Assembly (NCBI RefSeq): GCF_001439635.1
Contig: NZ_LMBZ01000028.1
Location: 1-56,716, forward strand
From: Solibacillus cecembensis
Lineage (GTDB): Bacteria > Bacillota > Bacilli > Bacillales_A > Planococcaceae
DNA length: 56,716 nucleotides
Direction of reading: 5' to 3'
Shown one piece after another: positions 1 through 7,633 of the stretch. The notes beneath the pieces are model-generated. The model made no database searches. It worked only from the letters and a program-made list of their open reading frames with translations, and was not told the DNA's origin. The translations under genes and the position numbers were made by a program. Each line of letters begins with the position of its first letter. The first letter of the stretch is position 1.

Positions 1-164
1 AAATCATATTTCTCTGATAATAATTTTACAGCAATAGTTCTTTTATATGCTTCTTTGAACTTAAGCATTACCAATAGATCAACTTGTGTATCACTGTTAT
101 ATTGTTGTATATCATTGCTCGTAATCAATCCACGACTTCTTAATTGAGAATCAGAACTTTTCAT
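1..164 (-). CDS. Partial CDS, possible HEAT-repeat-like protein (N-terminus only)
   Basis: This is the first 54 codons of a gene that leaves the window at its left edge. It starts at ATG (164-162) behind a strong GGAGGGG ribosome binding site. The visible protein begins MKSSDSQLRSRGLITSND and continues with a charged, helix-forming stretch (about residues 30-54: LLVMLKFKEAYKRTIAVKLL). An ending of the AVKLLSEKYD kind is common in small HEAT-repeat proteins, but so little is visible that the family is only a guess. The good SD and start make a real gene likely. Its promoter should lie in 165-249, before the first intergenic repeat. Confidence 0.6.
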   Translation of the reverse strand, partial: MKSSDSQLRSRGLITSNDIQQYNSDTQVDLLVMLKFKEAYKRTIAVKLLSEKYD

Positions 165-249
165 TTTCCCCTCCACTTCCAATCGTTTAATCAATCATAA
201 TAAAACTGTCGTATTCAGCAACATTTTTGATTATCATCCTAAACAAAAC

Positions 250-330
250 TGCTGCGTTAGTTGAACAAGAAAAAAGAGCCGCTTAAGCAGCTCAACGTAC
301 TTTCACTAAAGCCCCCGTTAGTTTAAGTAC
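250..330 (+). repeat. Accessory-region repeat, copy R1
   Basis: It contains CGTTAGTTGAACAAGAAAAA, a hairpin GAGC-c-GCTTAAGC-a-GCTC, and the distal block TAAAGCCCCCGTTAGTTTAA. The distal block recurs almost exactly in copy R4. R1 lies 3' of the methyltransferase gene. It is one of at least seven same-orientation copies or partial copies in the first 9.5 kb. Confidence 0.7.
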
Positions 331-359
331 ATTTTTTCACAAACTAAATCAAGCACCAA

Positions 360-1136
360 TTATTTCACTGCCTTCCAAATTGTCCATCTATCTCTTTCAA
401 CTATGTTATCATCTGTTGCTATTGACGCATCTATATGATTTATTAATAAATTCATTTCTTTATCATCTAATTCGTGTAAAATACTTCTTCCTGTTCTTTC
501 ACTTAAGTCATTTAGTAATTGTTCTTTAGTATCATACACTTTTCTAATTTCCCATAACTTAACTTCTTCGATGTCTCTAAATCCAGCTTCTTTAAGTGTT
601 TCGATTACAAATTGACTATTGTGCCTGCGATTAGTCTCTTTTTCAATTAATTTTGGAAAAAGTTCAAAGAAATACCCTCTGATATGGCTGTCATTACCTT
701 CTAATAAACAATCTTCAGGTGTACGGTCTTGAACAATATAAAATCCGTCATCCTGCAACATTCTATATGCCTCTTTAAAACAGGCTTGTAAATCCTCAAG
801 ATGATGTATCAAGGCTCTTTCAAGCAATAAATTAAAACTGTTACTATCTAAGCCAGTATCATAAGCATTACCGTGCTTGAACAAGATGTTTCTATACTCT
901 TTACAGTTTACTTTTGCGCCTTCAATTATAGCTTTGGAAAAATCGACACCTGTAACAGATCCAACTCCCATGTCTGATAGCGCCTTAGAATAAATTCCTC
1001 CTCCACATCCAATATCTAAAGCCTTAGGAATATTTTCGATAGGTACAAGGTTGTTTATTGCTTTAACCCATGATTTGTCAGCGTTTCGAGTTGTATAAGT
1101 TCTGCTACTTTTATCGCTATGGAAATCAATCCCCAC
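360..1136 (-). CDS. Class I SAM-dependent methyltransferase
   Basis: This 258-aa protein has a Rossmann-fold methyltransferase core. Motif I is ALDIGCGGGIYSKAL (about residues 39-53), followed by the acidic loop GVDFSKA (about 63-69) that would contact the SAM ribose. ALIHHLEDLQACFKEAYRML (about 109-128) is typical of the UbiE/small-molecule methyltransferase group. The C-terminal third, with conserved-looking aromatic residues, probably covers the substrate site. The start is GTG at 1136 with GGGG about 8 bases upstream. The substrate cannot be told from the sequence. The gene stands alone between repeat copies R1 and R2, which suggests an acquired single-gene unit rather than a member of an operon. 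Confidence 0.85.
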   Translation of the reverse strand: MGIDFHSDKSSRTYTTRNADKSWVKAINNLVPIENIPKALDIGCGGGIYSKALSDMGVGSVTGVDFSKAIIEGAKVNCKEYRNILFKHGNAYDTGLDSNSFNLLLERALIHHLEDLQACFKEAYRMLQDDGFYIVQDRTPEDCLLEGNDSHIRGYFFELFPKLIEKETNRRHNSQFVIETLKEAGFRDIEEVKLWEIRKVYDTKEQLLNDLSERTGRSILHELDDKEMNLLINHIDASIATDDNIVERDRWTIWKAVK

Positions 1137-1289
1137 TTTACATTCCCCATCTCAATTTTATTTTAAAATATGTACAGTTAAATTTCATCACATGCCATTC
1201 ATGTAAATAATATCTTCTTGTACTAAACTAACTCGTTACTTGTATAATTCCTCTTATTACAAATTACTTCGACGACCTTCCAACAATAC

Positions 1290-1378
1290 CTGCTTCTTCA
1301 ACAAACCTACGGCGTTAGTTCAATAAAAAAAATACTTTACCCCTTCTTGAAGTAAATCACAACGTTAGTTGAAGTAAC
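1290..1378 (+). repeat. Accessory-region repeat, copy R2
   Basis: It has CTTCTTCAACAAACCTACGG, then CGTTAGTTCAATAAAAAAAA, then a second ACGTTAGTTGAAGTAACTT that touches the stop codon of the GNAT gene. It has the same orientation as the other copies, but its middle hairpin is degenerate. Confidence 0.65.
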
Positions 1379-1942
1379 TTATTTCATCAATTCTTTTTTT
1401 GCAAGCGTGTAATGATAATGTAGTTGGTCTTCTATCTCAACATTTCCTTTAAGATGAAAGCCACATTTTGCTATTACTTTATTTGAAGCTATATTGCGTG
1501 GAAGAACCACAGCATTCAATTGTTCAACATCCGTATTTGCAAATAGGTAATTTACTAATCCTTTTACTGCTTGTGTTGTGTACCCCTTATTTCTATAATA
1601 CTTAGAAATAGAGTAAGCAACTTCTCGATTTGGTCCACTTAGTTCCTCTTTTATACCCGTATTACAGAAACCAATAAATTCATCAGTTTCTTTTAAAACA
1701 ATTCCTAACTTCAGCCATCTTTCACCTATGCTTGGAACATTAGCTAAAAACTCTTTATTATCTGGTATCTCATAATTTGTAACCCAATCTAATCTTTGTT
1801 CTCTAGTCGAACGCCAATCTGGCAAAAACTCATAAACTTCGGGTTGTGAAGTCAGTTCATAAATAGCATCTACATCTTCTATTCTAAATTCTCTTAGTAG
1901 TATTTCACCGCAGTCTATTGTAAATAAATTGTTCATATTCAT
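1379..1942 (-). CDS. GNAT-family N-acetyltransferase (RimJ/RimL type)
   Basis: This 187-aa protein opens with a beta-strand and LLREFRIEDVDAIYELTSQPEVYEFLP, the N-terminal signature of the RimJ/RimL-like acetyltransferases. The acetyl-CoA motif A region is AYSISKYYRNKGYTTQAVK (about residues 110-128). Motif B follows: LNAVVLPRNIASNKVIAKCGF (about 142-162). The start is ATG at 1942, five bases after GGAGGG; a second in-frame ATG lies two codons later. Relatives acetylate ribosomal protein N-termini or small amines, and the substrate here is unknown. It sits alone between repeats R2 and R3. Confidence 0.87.
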   Translation of the reverse strand: MNMNNLFTIDCGEILLREFRIEDVDAIYELTSQPEVYEFLPDWRSTREQRLDWVTNYEIPDNKEFLANVPSIGERWLKLGIVLKETDEFIGFCNTGIKEELSGPNREVAYSISKYYRNKGYTTQAVKGLVNYLFANTDVEQLNAVVLPRNIASNKVIAKCGFHLKGNVEIEDQLHYHYTLAKKELMK

Positions 1943-1987
1943 TTTCCCTCCTTTGTAATTACATTCTTTGCCAAGTTTAATAATTCC

Positions 1988-2070
1988 TTCTTCAACTAAA
2001 CTACCTCGTTAGTTCAATAAGAAAAAGCTACCCTAAAGGCAACCTTGTTTTGCTATAGCCTTGGTAGCGT
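1988..2070 (+). repeat. Accessory-region repeat, copy R3
   Basis: It contains TTCTTCAACTAA, CGTTAGTTCAATAAGAAAAA, and then a hairpin with GCTACC/GGTAGC and AAGGC/GCCTT arms. This is one of the two best-preserved copies. An open stretch without a clear start follows directly (2040-2180, ending at TAA), encoding YLCGFTTLRNIQDFMQ. It may be a remnant of a lost gene. Confidence 0.7.
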
Positions 2071-2209
2071 CATATTTATGCGGATTTACAACGTTAAGAA
2101 ATATACAAGATTTTATGCAAAGTGAAAAACAAACCAAACAAGTCAAAATGCTGCTACATCAACCGTTTGCGCCATTTGTATAAAAAGACGGATAAACAAT
2201 GTTCATAAC

Positions 2210-2252
2210 AAAGCCACGAAATGTTGATTTAACAACACATACGTGGCTTTTT
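2210..2252 (-). terminator. Hairpin terminator after the VanY-type peptidase
   Basis: The arms AAGCCACG/CGTGGCTT flank a loop that itself contains TTGTT/AACAA complementarity. The T-run on the minus strand is short, so efficiency is uncertain. Confidence 0.55.
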
Positions 2253-2276
2253 GGTTCGTTTCCAAACTTGCATTTG

Positions 2277-2314
2277 GGAACGCTTGTTAGATTTATTTTG
2301 TATGCTTTATAAAT
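2277..2314 (+). repeat. Short dispersed repeat, copy 1
   Basis: GGGAACGCTTGTTAGATTTA and the following TTTTGTATGCTTTATAAATC match 8957-8994, which reads GGAACGTTTAATTAG and TTTTGCATACTTTATAAATC. The second copy directly follows repeat R6, so this may be an extended tail of the same repeat family. Confidence 0.5.
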
Positions 2315-2397
2315 CCCAGTTAAATTTGAATAGAATGATTTTATAGTGCATGTACCATAATACCGCCCATTAATTGCGCTCAGTTTATTCCGCACCG

Positions 2398-3291
2398 TCA
2401 CCTTCCTTGAGTTTCTACACCGTTATCAGGAAATACTGTCACAATTACACCATCCACATTATTACCCGATACTTCATAACTAAGATTGGCTGGCACATTA
2501 ATAGTGATATTTCCAGTAACAGGATAATAAAAGACCTCATATTTTTGATCATTTACAGTAGCAGAAATATGTTTTTGTTCTTTTAGATAGTCTAAATATT
2601 CCTCTAAAACAAAATTCTTTTCTTTTATAATCGTACTATGTGGTAATCCTACATAACGGATATGCCACGGTTCATTCATAATTCCCGTTATCTCCGTTTT
2701 ATCCTCTGGATAACGTAGAGTAAATCCGTATTTCCAAGCGTTCTCTGCAATCCATCTTCCCTCAGGTGCTACCCCCATCATCCCTTGGGTACTGCCCACA
2801 TCAAGCGATAAACCTAAATTATGTTCGCTGTGACCTGCAGGCAAAGCACGATTGGATCCCATTTCTTTATAAAGTTTAGTTTGCTCATCAAATCCTCGAA
2901 AACCACTCGAAATTAAAAAACTAGAAACTCCATCTTCTTCCGCAGCAAGAACCATATCCGAAAATTTATTAGCGATATCTTCTGATAAATATATCTCGCT
3001 ATTAAACACTTTGTATCCATTTAACAAATCTTTACGAGCATTTAAATTGATGATATCTGATTTTATACTTTCATTGTGAACGGGATGCTTACCGTTGACC
3101 AAAAGTAAATTTCCTTGATAAATTTGTTCTACTGGAATGTCTACTTTTTTTATATTTCCAGAAAACAACTTTGCTTCCAACATACCATTCTCATCTATTA
3201 CAACTTTTTCACCTTGAAAGAACGGTACTATCTTAAAGGCTGTTACACCTAAACATATTGCAAAAATTAATAAAAAGCCCCACTTTTTCAT
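2398..3291 (-). CDS. VanY-type D-alanyl-D-alanine carboxypeptidase (peptidase M15B)
   Basis: This 297-aa protein has an N-terminal membrane anchor or signal (residues 4-22, hydrophobic after MKKWG). The catalytic zinc domain begins with SSGFRGFDEQTKLYKEMG (about 123-140). It continues through PAGHSEHNLGLSLDVG, which supplies the SxHxxGxxxD zinc ligands, to EPWHIRYVG, which supplies the third ligand and the catalytic Glu. Relatives trim the terminal D-Ala from peptidoglycan stem peptides outside the cell. The C-terminal ~70 residues form an extra non-catalytic region. The start is ATG at 3291 with GGGAGAAG upstream. A second, broken member of the same family lies next to it, so the pair probably arose by duplication or joint transfer. 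No vanHAX-type ligase genes are seen, so glycopeptide resistance is not implied. Confidence 0.88.
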   Translation of the reverse strand: MKKWGFLLIFAICLGVTAFKIVPFFQGEKVVIDENGMLEAKLFSGNIKKVDIPVEQIYQGNLLLVNGKHPVHNESIKSDIINLNARKDLLNGYKVFNSEIYLSEDIANKFSDMVLAAEEDGVSSFLISSGFRGFDEQTKLYKEMGSNRALPAGHSEHNLGLSLDVGSTQGMMGVAPEGRWIAENAWKYGFTLRYPEDKTEITGIMNEPWHIRYVGLPHSTIIKEKNFVLEEYLDYLKEQKHISATVNDQKYEVFYYPVTGNITINVPANLSYEVSGNNVDGVIVTVFPDNGVETQGR

Positions 3292-3330
3292 TCCTAACTT
3301 CTCCCTTAATTTTCTTTACTTAACAGATTA

Positions 3331-3360
3331 AAAAATGCCCCGATTCTTCAATAGGGGCCA
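3331..3360 (-). terminator. Intrinsic terminator after the M15 pseudogene
   Basis: The arms TGGCCCC/GGGGCA on the minus strand are followed by ATTTTTTAA. It lies between the two M15 peptidase genes, so the second gene needs its own promoter. Confidence 0.7.
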
Positions 3361-3444
3361 CTAAATTAATTTCTCCCACACCTATCATTGGAGGAATTTT
3401 ACTTTTTTTAGATACTCAATTTTTTCACTCTCTGCTCACAGGTG

Positions 3445-4122
3445 CTACTCATAATATTCTTCTAAAGTTAGCCCTTTATTATATAATTCATTGGCTAAAT
3501 TCACACCAACATAACGAATATGCCATGGTTCATATTGGTAACCAGTAATATCTTCTTTGTTTTTAGGAAAGCGAATGATATATCCATATTTATGGGCGTT
3601 ATCTTCAAGCCAAGCTGCCTCTTCTGTATTCGCGAAACAGTCAGATACTGCACAGGAACCATCAGATCCACTAACGTCAATTGCTAATCCTGATTGATGT
3701 TCGCTTGTTCCAGGAACAGCACTATATGTTTTTGCTTTTTCGATTCCATCTCTTTCAACATAATTATTAAATAGGACTGTCTGAGTTTGAGAAGAACGAT
3801 AGGCTGAAACACCTGCTAGATAAATATTCTGCTGATTCGCTGCATGGAACATTTTTTCGAGTTCCTTCGCTGCTTCTTCTCGCATCATTCTTTTTTCTAT
3901 TTTTTCATTAAATAAAAATGGAGCATCTGGGTAAACGAGATCTTCCGGTTCATAGCCTTCCGGAAAAGCATATTGTTTGTTAACAAGAACGGTGATACTT
4001 TCAGGATCAGCGACAGTGAGGAATCCCTGTTGTAGTTGTTGTTAGCTTTGATCATTTCCGAAACAGCCAGAAATAATTAGAATCATCATGAGTAATGCAA
4101 ATGTACCTATTTTTTTTATCAT
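3445..4122 (-). pseudogene. M15 peptidase (VanY-like) lipoprotein gene interrupted by an in-frame stop
   Basis: Reading from ATG at 4122 (GAGGTG upstream) gives a lipoprotein signal MIKKIGTFALLMMILIISGC, with the lipobox Cys at residue 20. FGNDQS follows, then TAA at 4044-4042. The same frame continues without a shift (QQLQQGFLTVADPESITVL) into a complete M15 domain with SAYRSSQTQT, PGTSEHQSGLAIDVSGSDG and EPWHIRYVG. The simplest explanation is a CAA to TAA change at codon 27 in a Gln-rich run. All zinc ligands are intact. Translation could restart at the internal ATG-ATG (about 3888), but that product would lack the export signal, so it would be cytoplasmic and probably useless. The downstream part shows no other damage, which suggests a recent loss. 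Confidence 0.82.
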
Positions 4123-4675
4123 ATTTATATGACACCTCGTATATTTATTAATAAAAGTTCTATCCGATAGAAATTTCTGTTGATTCAGATAGAGTTTTCT
4201 AGTGAATACTATTACCTATAAAACTGTATATTTCGCAATGTTTTTTGTATAATATCCCCCTTTTTTATCAAGATAATACTGATTATAAAAAATAAATATT
4301 AATAAAAACATAGGGGATTTCTTAAGATTTAATGAAGGTAGGGAAGTAATTTATAACAAGAATATTGAGGAGAAATTAATTATTTTATGCGAATTTTCTC
4401 TGAGGCGAGTTTGGGAATAAACAGTATTCCTAATAACTAAGAATTTTTTTCATTTTGGTTACTCTTTTTTTAAGTAACGTAGCCTACACGTTTTTCAACT
4501 ATCCTGCTTCGTTAGTACAATAAGAAAAAGCTCTCCTAAAGGCAGCCTTGTTTTGCTAAAGCCCCCGTTAGCTTAATAACTTGTATGCCTTTCATGTTTA
4601 TTGAGTTAGCAGTAGCGAAAGAAGGATTGTCATTTTTCCTACTAAAGAATTTTTTATCTCCAAAACAAAAAGTTG
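4123..4675. other. Gene-poor interval, mostly AT-rich
   Basis: No convincing gene is seen. A short open stretch on the plus strand (about 4290-4420), GDFLRFNEGREVIYNK and on to LRRVWE, ends at TAA. It has no start codon or ribosome site and could be a remnant. Repeat R4 occupies 4490-4585. Confidence 0.5.
4490..4585 (+). repeat. Accessory-region repeat, copy R4
   Basis: It reads TTTTTCAACTATCCTGC, CGTTAGTACAATAAGAAAAA, GCTCTCCTAAAGGCAGCC, TTGTTTTGCTAAAGCCCCCG and TTAGCTTAATAAC. The first half matches R3 and the last block matches R1, so R4 defines the full-length form of about 95 bp. Confidence 0.75.
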
Positions 4676-4704
4676 TTGACATCTAGAATAAAATTGGGTA
4701 AGAT
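4676..4704 (+). promoter_or_regulatory. Sigma-A promoter of the EamA transporter gene
   Basis: TTGACA (4676-4681), a 17-base spacer and TAAGAT (4699-4704). The predicted start at about 4711 gives a leader of about 123 bases. Confidence 0.7.
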
Positions 4705-4710
4705 TCTATT

Positions 4711-4833
4711 AATTTGATACGCAAACTCACACGAATTAGTGAGTGGCGGAATTTTGTAGAGTTTTTTCTCTGTTTCATTCGCCCGTCGTCTATTTATAGA
4801 CGACGGGCTTTTATATTTTTAGGAGGGTTTTTT
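4711..4833 (+). promoter_or_regulatory. Leader with terminator/antiterminator structure (attenuator or riboswitch-like)
   Basis: The leader holds a hairpin ACTCAC-N8-GTGAGT (4722-4741 region). Its perfect 12-bp terminator, GCCCGTCGTCTA/TAGACGACGGGC (4781-4808), is followed by TTTTATATTTTT. The segment GGCGGAAT...AGAG (4745-4761) can pair with CTCT...ATTCGCC (4768-4783), which would take up the first bases of the terminator stem; the two folds exclude each other. The ribosome site AGGAGGG starts right after the T-run. I do not recognise a named riboswitch class or a T-box core here. Confidence 0.6.
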
Positions 4834-5748
4834 TTGAATAAATTGAAGTTTTCTTTAGTAATTTTATTAGGTGCCTGTAGCTACGGGGTACTATCTTCCA
4901 TTCTTAAAATTGGATTTTTAAATGGATTTTCTTTTCCTGAACTTTTAGGTGGACAATATGTATTTGGTTGGTTTGGTCTATTATTACTCGTTATTACCTT
5001 TTCTCGTCATAAAGTATCCCCAAAAAATATCTTATCGTTGTTAGCAGTTGGGACAACAATGAGTTTAACAAGTATTTTTTACGGGCTTTCTGTAAAAGAA
5101 TTACCTGCATCCATTGCTATTGTATTGTTATTTCAATTCACTTGGATAGGCGTCCTAATTGAAGCAATTGCTAATAAAACTTTTCCAAGTCGCGAAAAGT
5201 TATTATCTATTCTCATCTTATTTGTAGGAACGCTGTTTGCAGGAGGGGTATTTGATGGGTTGGGACAGCAATTATCTATTAAAGGAATAATCTTTGGGTT
5301 ATTAGCAGCTATAACTTTCGCCTTTTATTTCTTTGCAAGTGGACGTGTATCTACCGAAGTTCCAATCTTTTCAAAAAGCTTTCTTATGGCAACAAGTGCA
5401 ACACTCTTTGTTTGTTTAATATATCCCCCAACATACTTGATTGATGGTACACTGCAGGATGGATTATGGAAGTATGCTTTAATTTTAGGTTTCTTTGGTG
5501 TTGTTATACCAGTCATTTGTTTTTCCATTGGTGTACCAAAAATAGGGACAGGTCTTGCAACAATTTTAGGAGCTGTCGAACTCCCAACAGCAGTTATCGC
5601 TTCTATTACACTGCTCAATGAATCCGTATCGCCTTTACAATGGATTGGAATTATTTTTATTTTATCCGGGATTTTCATACCTCAAATGTTAAAAATACAA
5701 AAAGAGAAGAGACAAAACTTTTTTCGTGAAGACACTACAGAAAATTAA
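4834..5748 (+). CDS. EamA/DMT-family transporter
   Basis: This 304-aa inner-membrane protein has about ten hydrophobic segments arranged as two EamA halves (about residues 5-135 and 150-290). Examples are FSLVILLGACSYGVLSSILK at the start and IVLLFQFTWIGVLIEAI in the first half. A WIGIIFILSGIFIPQ ending and a short basic tail are typical of the family. I take TTG at 4834 as the start because AGGAGGG sits six bases upstream. The frame is open back to 4714, but that part is the terminator leader. The family exports amino acids and other small metabolites; the substrate here is unknown. The gene stands alone under an attenuator-type leader, which suggests induction by a small molecule, possibly its own substrate. 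Confidence 0.87.
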   Translation: MNKLKFSLVILLGACSYGVLSSILKIGFLNGFSFPELLGGQYVFGWFGLLLLVITFSRHKVSPKNILSLLAVGTTMSLTSIFYGLSVKELPASIAIVLLFQFTWIGVLIEAIANKTFPSREKLLSILILFVGTLFAGGVFDGLGQQLSIKGIIFGLLAAITFAFYFFASGRVSTEVPIFSKSFLMATSATLFVCLIYPPTYLIDGTLQDGLWKYALILGFFGVVIPVICFSIGVPKIGTGLATILGAVELPTAVIASITLLNESVSPLQWIGIIFILSGIFIPQMLKIQKEKRQNFFREDTTEN

Positions 5749-6202
5749 TTTATACGTATACACAGTAAATAGTTTTTTGTCTTTGGAGTATAATGCACAT
5801 TCTTTCTTGTACTATCGTGACGACAAAAAAGCATGTACATCTTCGGTGAAATGCTAGGATTATAGCTACTATTTTGTAAATTCAAATGATGTCCATATAC
5901 ACCATTTGAATTTACAAAAATCCATTTTCCGATATTGGACTAAACTGCTTCGTTAGTTCAAGTGAAATCTTTCACAATATTTCAGTGAAAAATAGAACTT
6001 CTCATTTATTACTACTTCACAAAAAATACGATACACGATGAATTAAAGAATATTTAAAAAGCAATTGAAATGGTATATCCTAATAAAACTTACAAAAAGG
6101 CATCGAGAATGAATTTCTCGATGCCTTTTGTCTTTACTCTGAGTAATACCATCACTATATCTGTGAAGGTAATGCTTTATTGAGAGACAAGTGCTTTACT
6201 AT
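5749..6202. other. Gene-free interval with inverted repeat, partial repeat R5 and terminator
   Basis: It holds a perfect 17-bp inverted repeat (5872-5888 and 5903-5919, arms TTTTGTAAATTCAAATG, 14-base loop). It also holds the repeat core CTAAACTGCTTCGTTAGTTC at about 5940-5960 (copy R5, the left part only) and the terminator at 6094-6129. No coding sequence is seen. Confidence 0.7.
6094..6129. terminator. Bidirectional intrinsic terminator
   Basis: GGCATCGAGAA/TTCTCGATGCC arms are flanked by AAAA on one side and TTTT on the other. It ends azoR on the minus strand and could also stop transcription from the EamA side. Confidence 0.75.
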
Positions 6203-6833
6203 TTAGAACGTGCTTGCTACTTTAATAGCTTTTTCAAGCCCTTCCGCAATAATTCCTTGTGCTTTATCCGGGAATTGGTTGTGACCTTCAATCACTATTT
6301 TCTCTATATCTTTTACACCGAAAAAGCCCATCATACTTGATACATATTTAACTGCCATTTCTAATTCAGCTGCTGGTCCCGTAGAATACACACCACCACT
6401 TGCATTAAGTAATGCAAGTTTCTTACTTTCAATGAGACCTACTGGACCCTCTGGCGTATATTTAAATGTTTTACCCGCTCGATTTAAGTAATCAATATAT
6501 GTGTGTAGGACTGCTGGGATTGTTAAATTCCATAATGGGAAACCAAATACAACTTTATCAGCTGCTAAAAATTGATCTAGATATTTATCAGAAACTGCTA
6601 CTGCTTTTGCTTCTTCCTCTGTTAAATCAAGTCCTCTACTAGATTTAAACGTACCGTTAATCATATGAACGCCTACATATGGCAATTCTACCTTATACAA
6701 ATCAAGCTCTATCACGGTATCATTTGGGTGTGATTCTTTATAGCTCGCTAAAAAAGCGTCATATAATTTCACACTCACTGATTGATTGATCTGCTGGTCG
6801 ATTGTTTGCTTTTACAAATAAAATTGTTGTCAT
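6203..6833 (-). pseudogene. azoR: FMN-dependent NADH-azoreductase AzoR, frameshifted near the N-terminus
   Basis: From ATG at 6833 (GGAG about ten bases upstream) the reading is MTTILFVKANNRPADQSIS, matching the N-terminus of Bacillus AzoR1. It then runs into a stop. The rest of the protein (VKLYDAFLASYKE through PLWNLTIPAVLHTYIDYLNRAGKTF to the end) continues in another frame from about 6778. The junction reads ATCAATCAATCAGTGAGTGTG: removing one 4-base unit restores a 208-aa protein, the length I recall for the B. subtilis enzyme. So a 4-bp insertion in a short tandem repeat has broken the gene, or it is switchable by slippage. A GTG at 6778 could restart translation but lacks a ribosome site and would lose the first flavin-binding strand. 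Confidence 0.8.
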
Positions 6834-6886
6834 TCTCTTCTTCTCCAGTTGCTTCTCTTATGTTGTGATTAGCGTATTATTTTTCT

Positions 6887-7471
6887 TTACAAAATCTTTT
6901 TAAAACTATATTCCATTTCTCCGCCTAGAGCCTCGGCTGTATCACCAGTCTCCCTGAAATCGTGTGTATGAATTTCTTCAAACGGACCAAAATCTACTTG
7001 CTTATAAAACTCATAACAAGGGAATCCATCATGTTCACCTTGAATATCGACAGTTCCATCTATTTTGACCTGTACAGATAATAGGTAATCAGCAGGTGGT
7101 GCCAATGCATTTAATGGGTTGCTAGCACTTGCACTCATCTGAAATTTGACGCCATCAGAACTCCATACAATATCCGTACACAAAATATCTTTTGTACTTG
7201 CTTGCCCTGATCTTTTATTAACGGAACCATTTGAAGTTGTAATTTTTTCCGTTGTTATTCCAGTATTCGCATGTGTGAAAATTTCTTTTTTATAAAAATC
7301 TACAACCACTTCTTGTTCTATTCTAGATCGATTAGCGTTTACAGCATTAGGTGTAAATTCACGCGAGTCACCTTCGAATTGAATCAAGTTTCCTGTTTTA
7401 ATATCCTCCCTAGGTTCAGTCCAAGACATTGGAATAAATACACTTGCTCGAATTTTAATTATGTTAGTAAT
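6887..7471 (-). CDS. DUF3238-like protein, paralogue with ATT in place of the start codon
   Basis: This is a protein of about 194 aa, closely related to the product of 7634-8218. Shared blocks include NPLNALAPPADYLL, HDGFPCYEFYKQVDFGPFE, HTHDFRETGDT and ALGGEMEYSFKK at the C-terminus. No function is known to me; I recall such proteins being filed under DUF3238, and the HDGFP and HDFRETGD blocks look like conserved site residues. In the paralogue the start region reads CTC-ATG-GCG-AAC. Here the aligned bases read CCT-ATT-ACT-AAC, with GAGG eight bases before the ATT. Either ATT is used as a rare start, or a G-to-T change has nearly silenced the gene. A GTG at 7480 exists but overlaps the ribosome site. 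Confidence 0.65.
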   Translation of the reverse strand: MTNIIKIRASVFIPMSWTEPREDIKTGNLIQFEGDSREFTPNAVNANRSRIEQEVVVDFYKKEIFTHANTGITTEKITTSNGSVNKRSGQASTKDILCTDIVWSSDGVKFQMSASASNPLNALAPPADYLLSVQVKIDGTVDIQGEHDGFPCYEFYKQVDFGPFEEIHTHDFRETGDTAEALGGEMEYSFKKIL

Positions 7472-7633
7472 AGGAAACACCTCTGTAATTCTTATTTTTA
7501 TTATGAGTAAAACATAATTGAGCCATTCAGCAAAACATGTCTCAATATCACACGCACAATAGTCAATAGCTTTCCCATTAATATTTGCTGCTTCTTGTTC
7601 AAATAATGATAGTCTTCTAATTCATATTTATAT

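Noticed and set aside
2159..2401. 80-codon minus-strand frame with GTG overlapping the stop of the VanY-type gene
   Set aside because: The frame runs through a clear hairpin terminator (2210-2252) and has no family resemblance; the overlap with the upstream gene looks like chance.
2398..4122. Glycopeptide-resistance (van) cluster
   Set aside because: Only VanY-type carboxypeptidases are present; there are no vanH, ligase or vanX genes, and such peptidases are common in ordinary wall metabolism.
4714..4833. In-frame extension of the EamA gene by 40 codons
   Set aside because: It starts within a few bases of the predicted transcript start, has no ribosome site and translates a terminator hairpin.
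5325..5678. 117-codon minus-strand frame inside the EamA gene
   Set aside because: It lies wholly inside a well-supported membrane protein gene on the other strand.
7500..7633. Open minus-strand stretch between the two DUF3238-like genes (LFEQEAANINGKAIDYCACD)
   Set aside because: No start codon or ribosome site and only about 45 codons. It may be a remnant, but nothing supports a gene.
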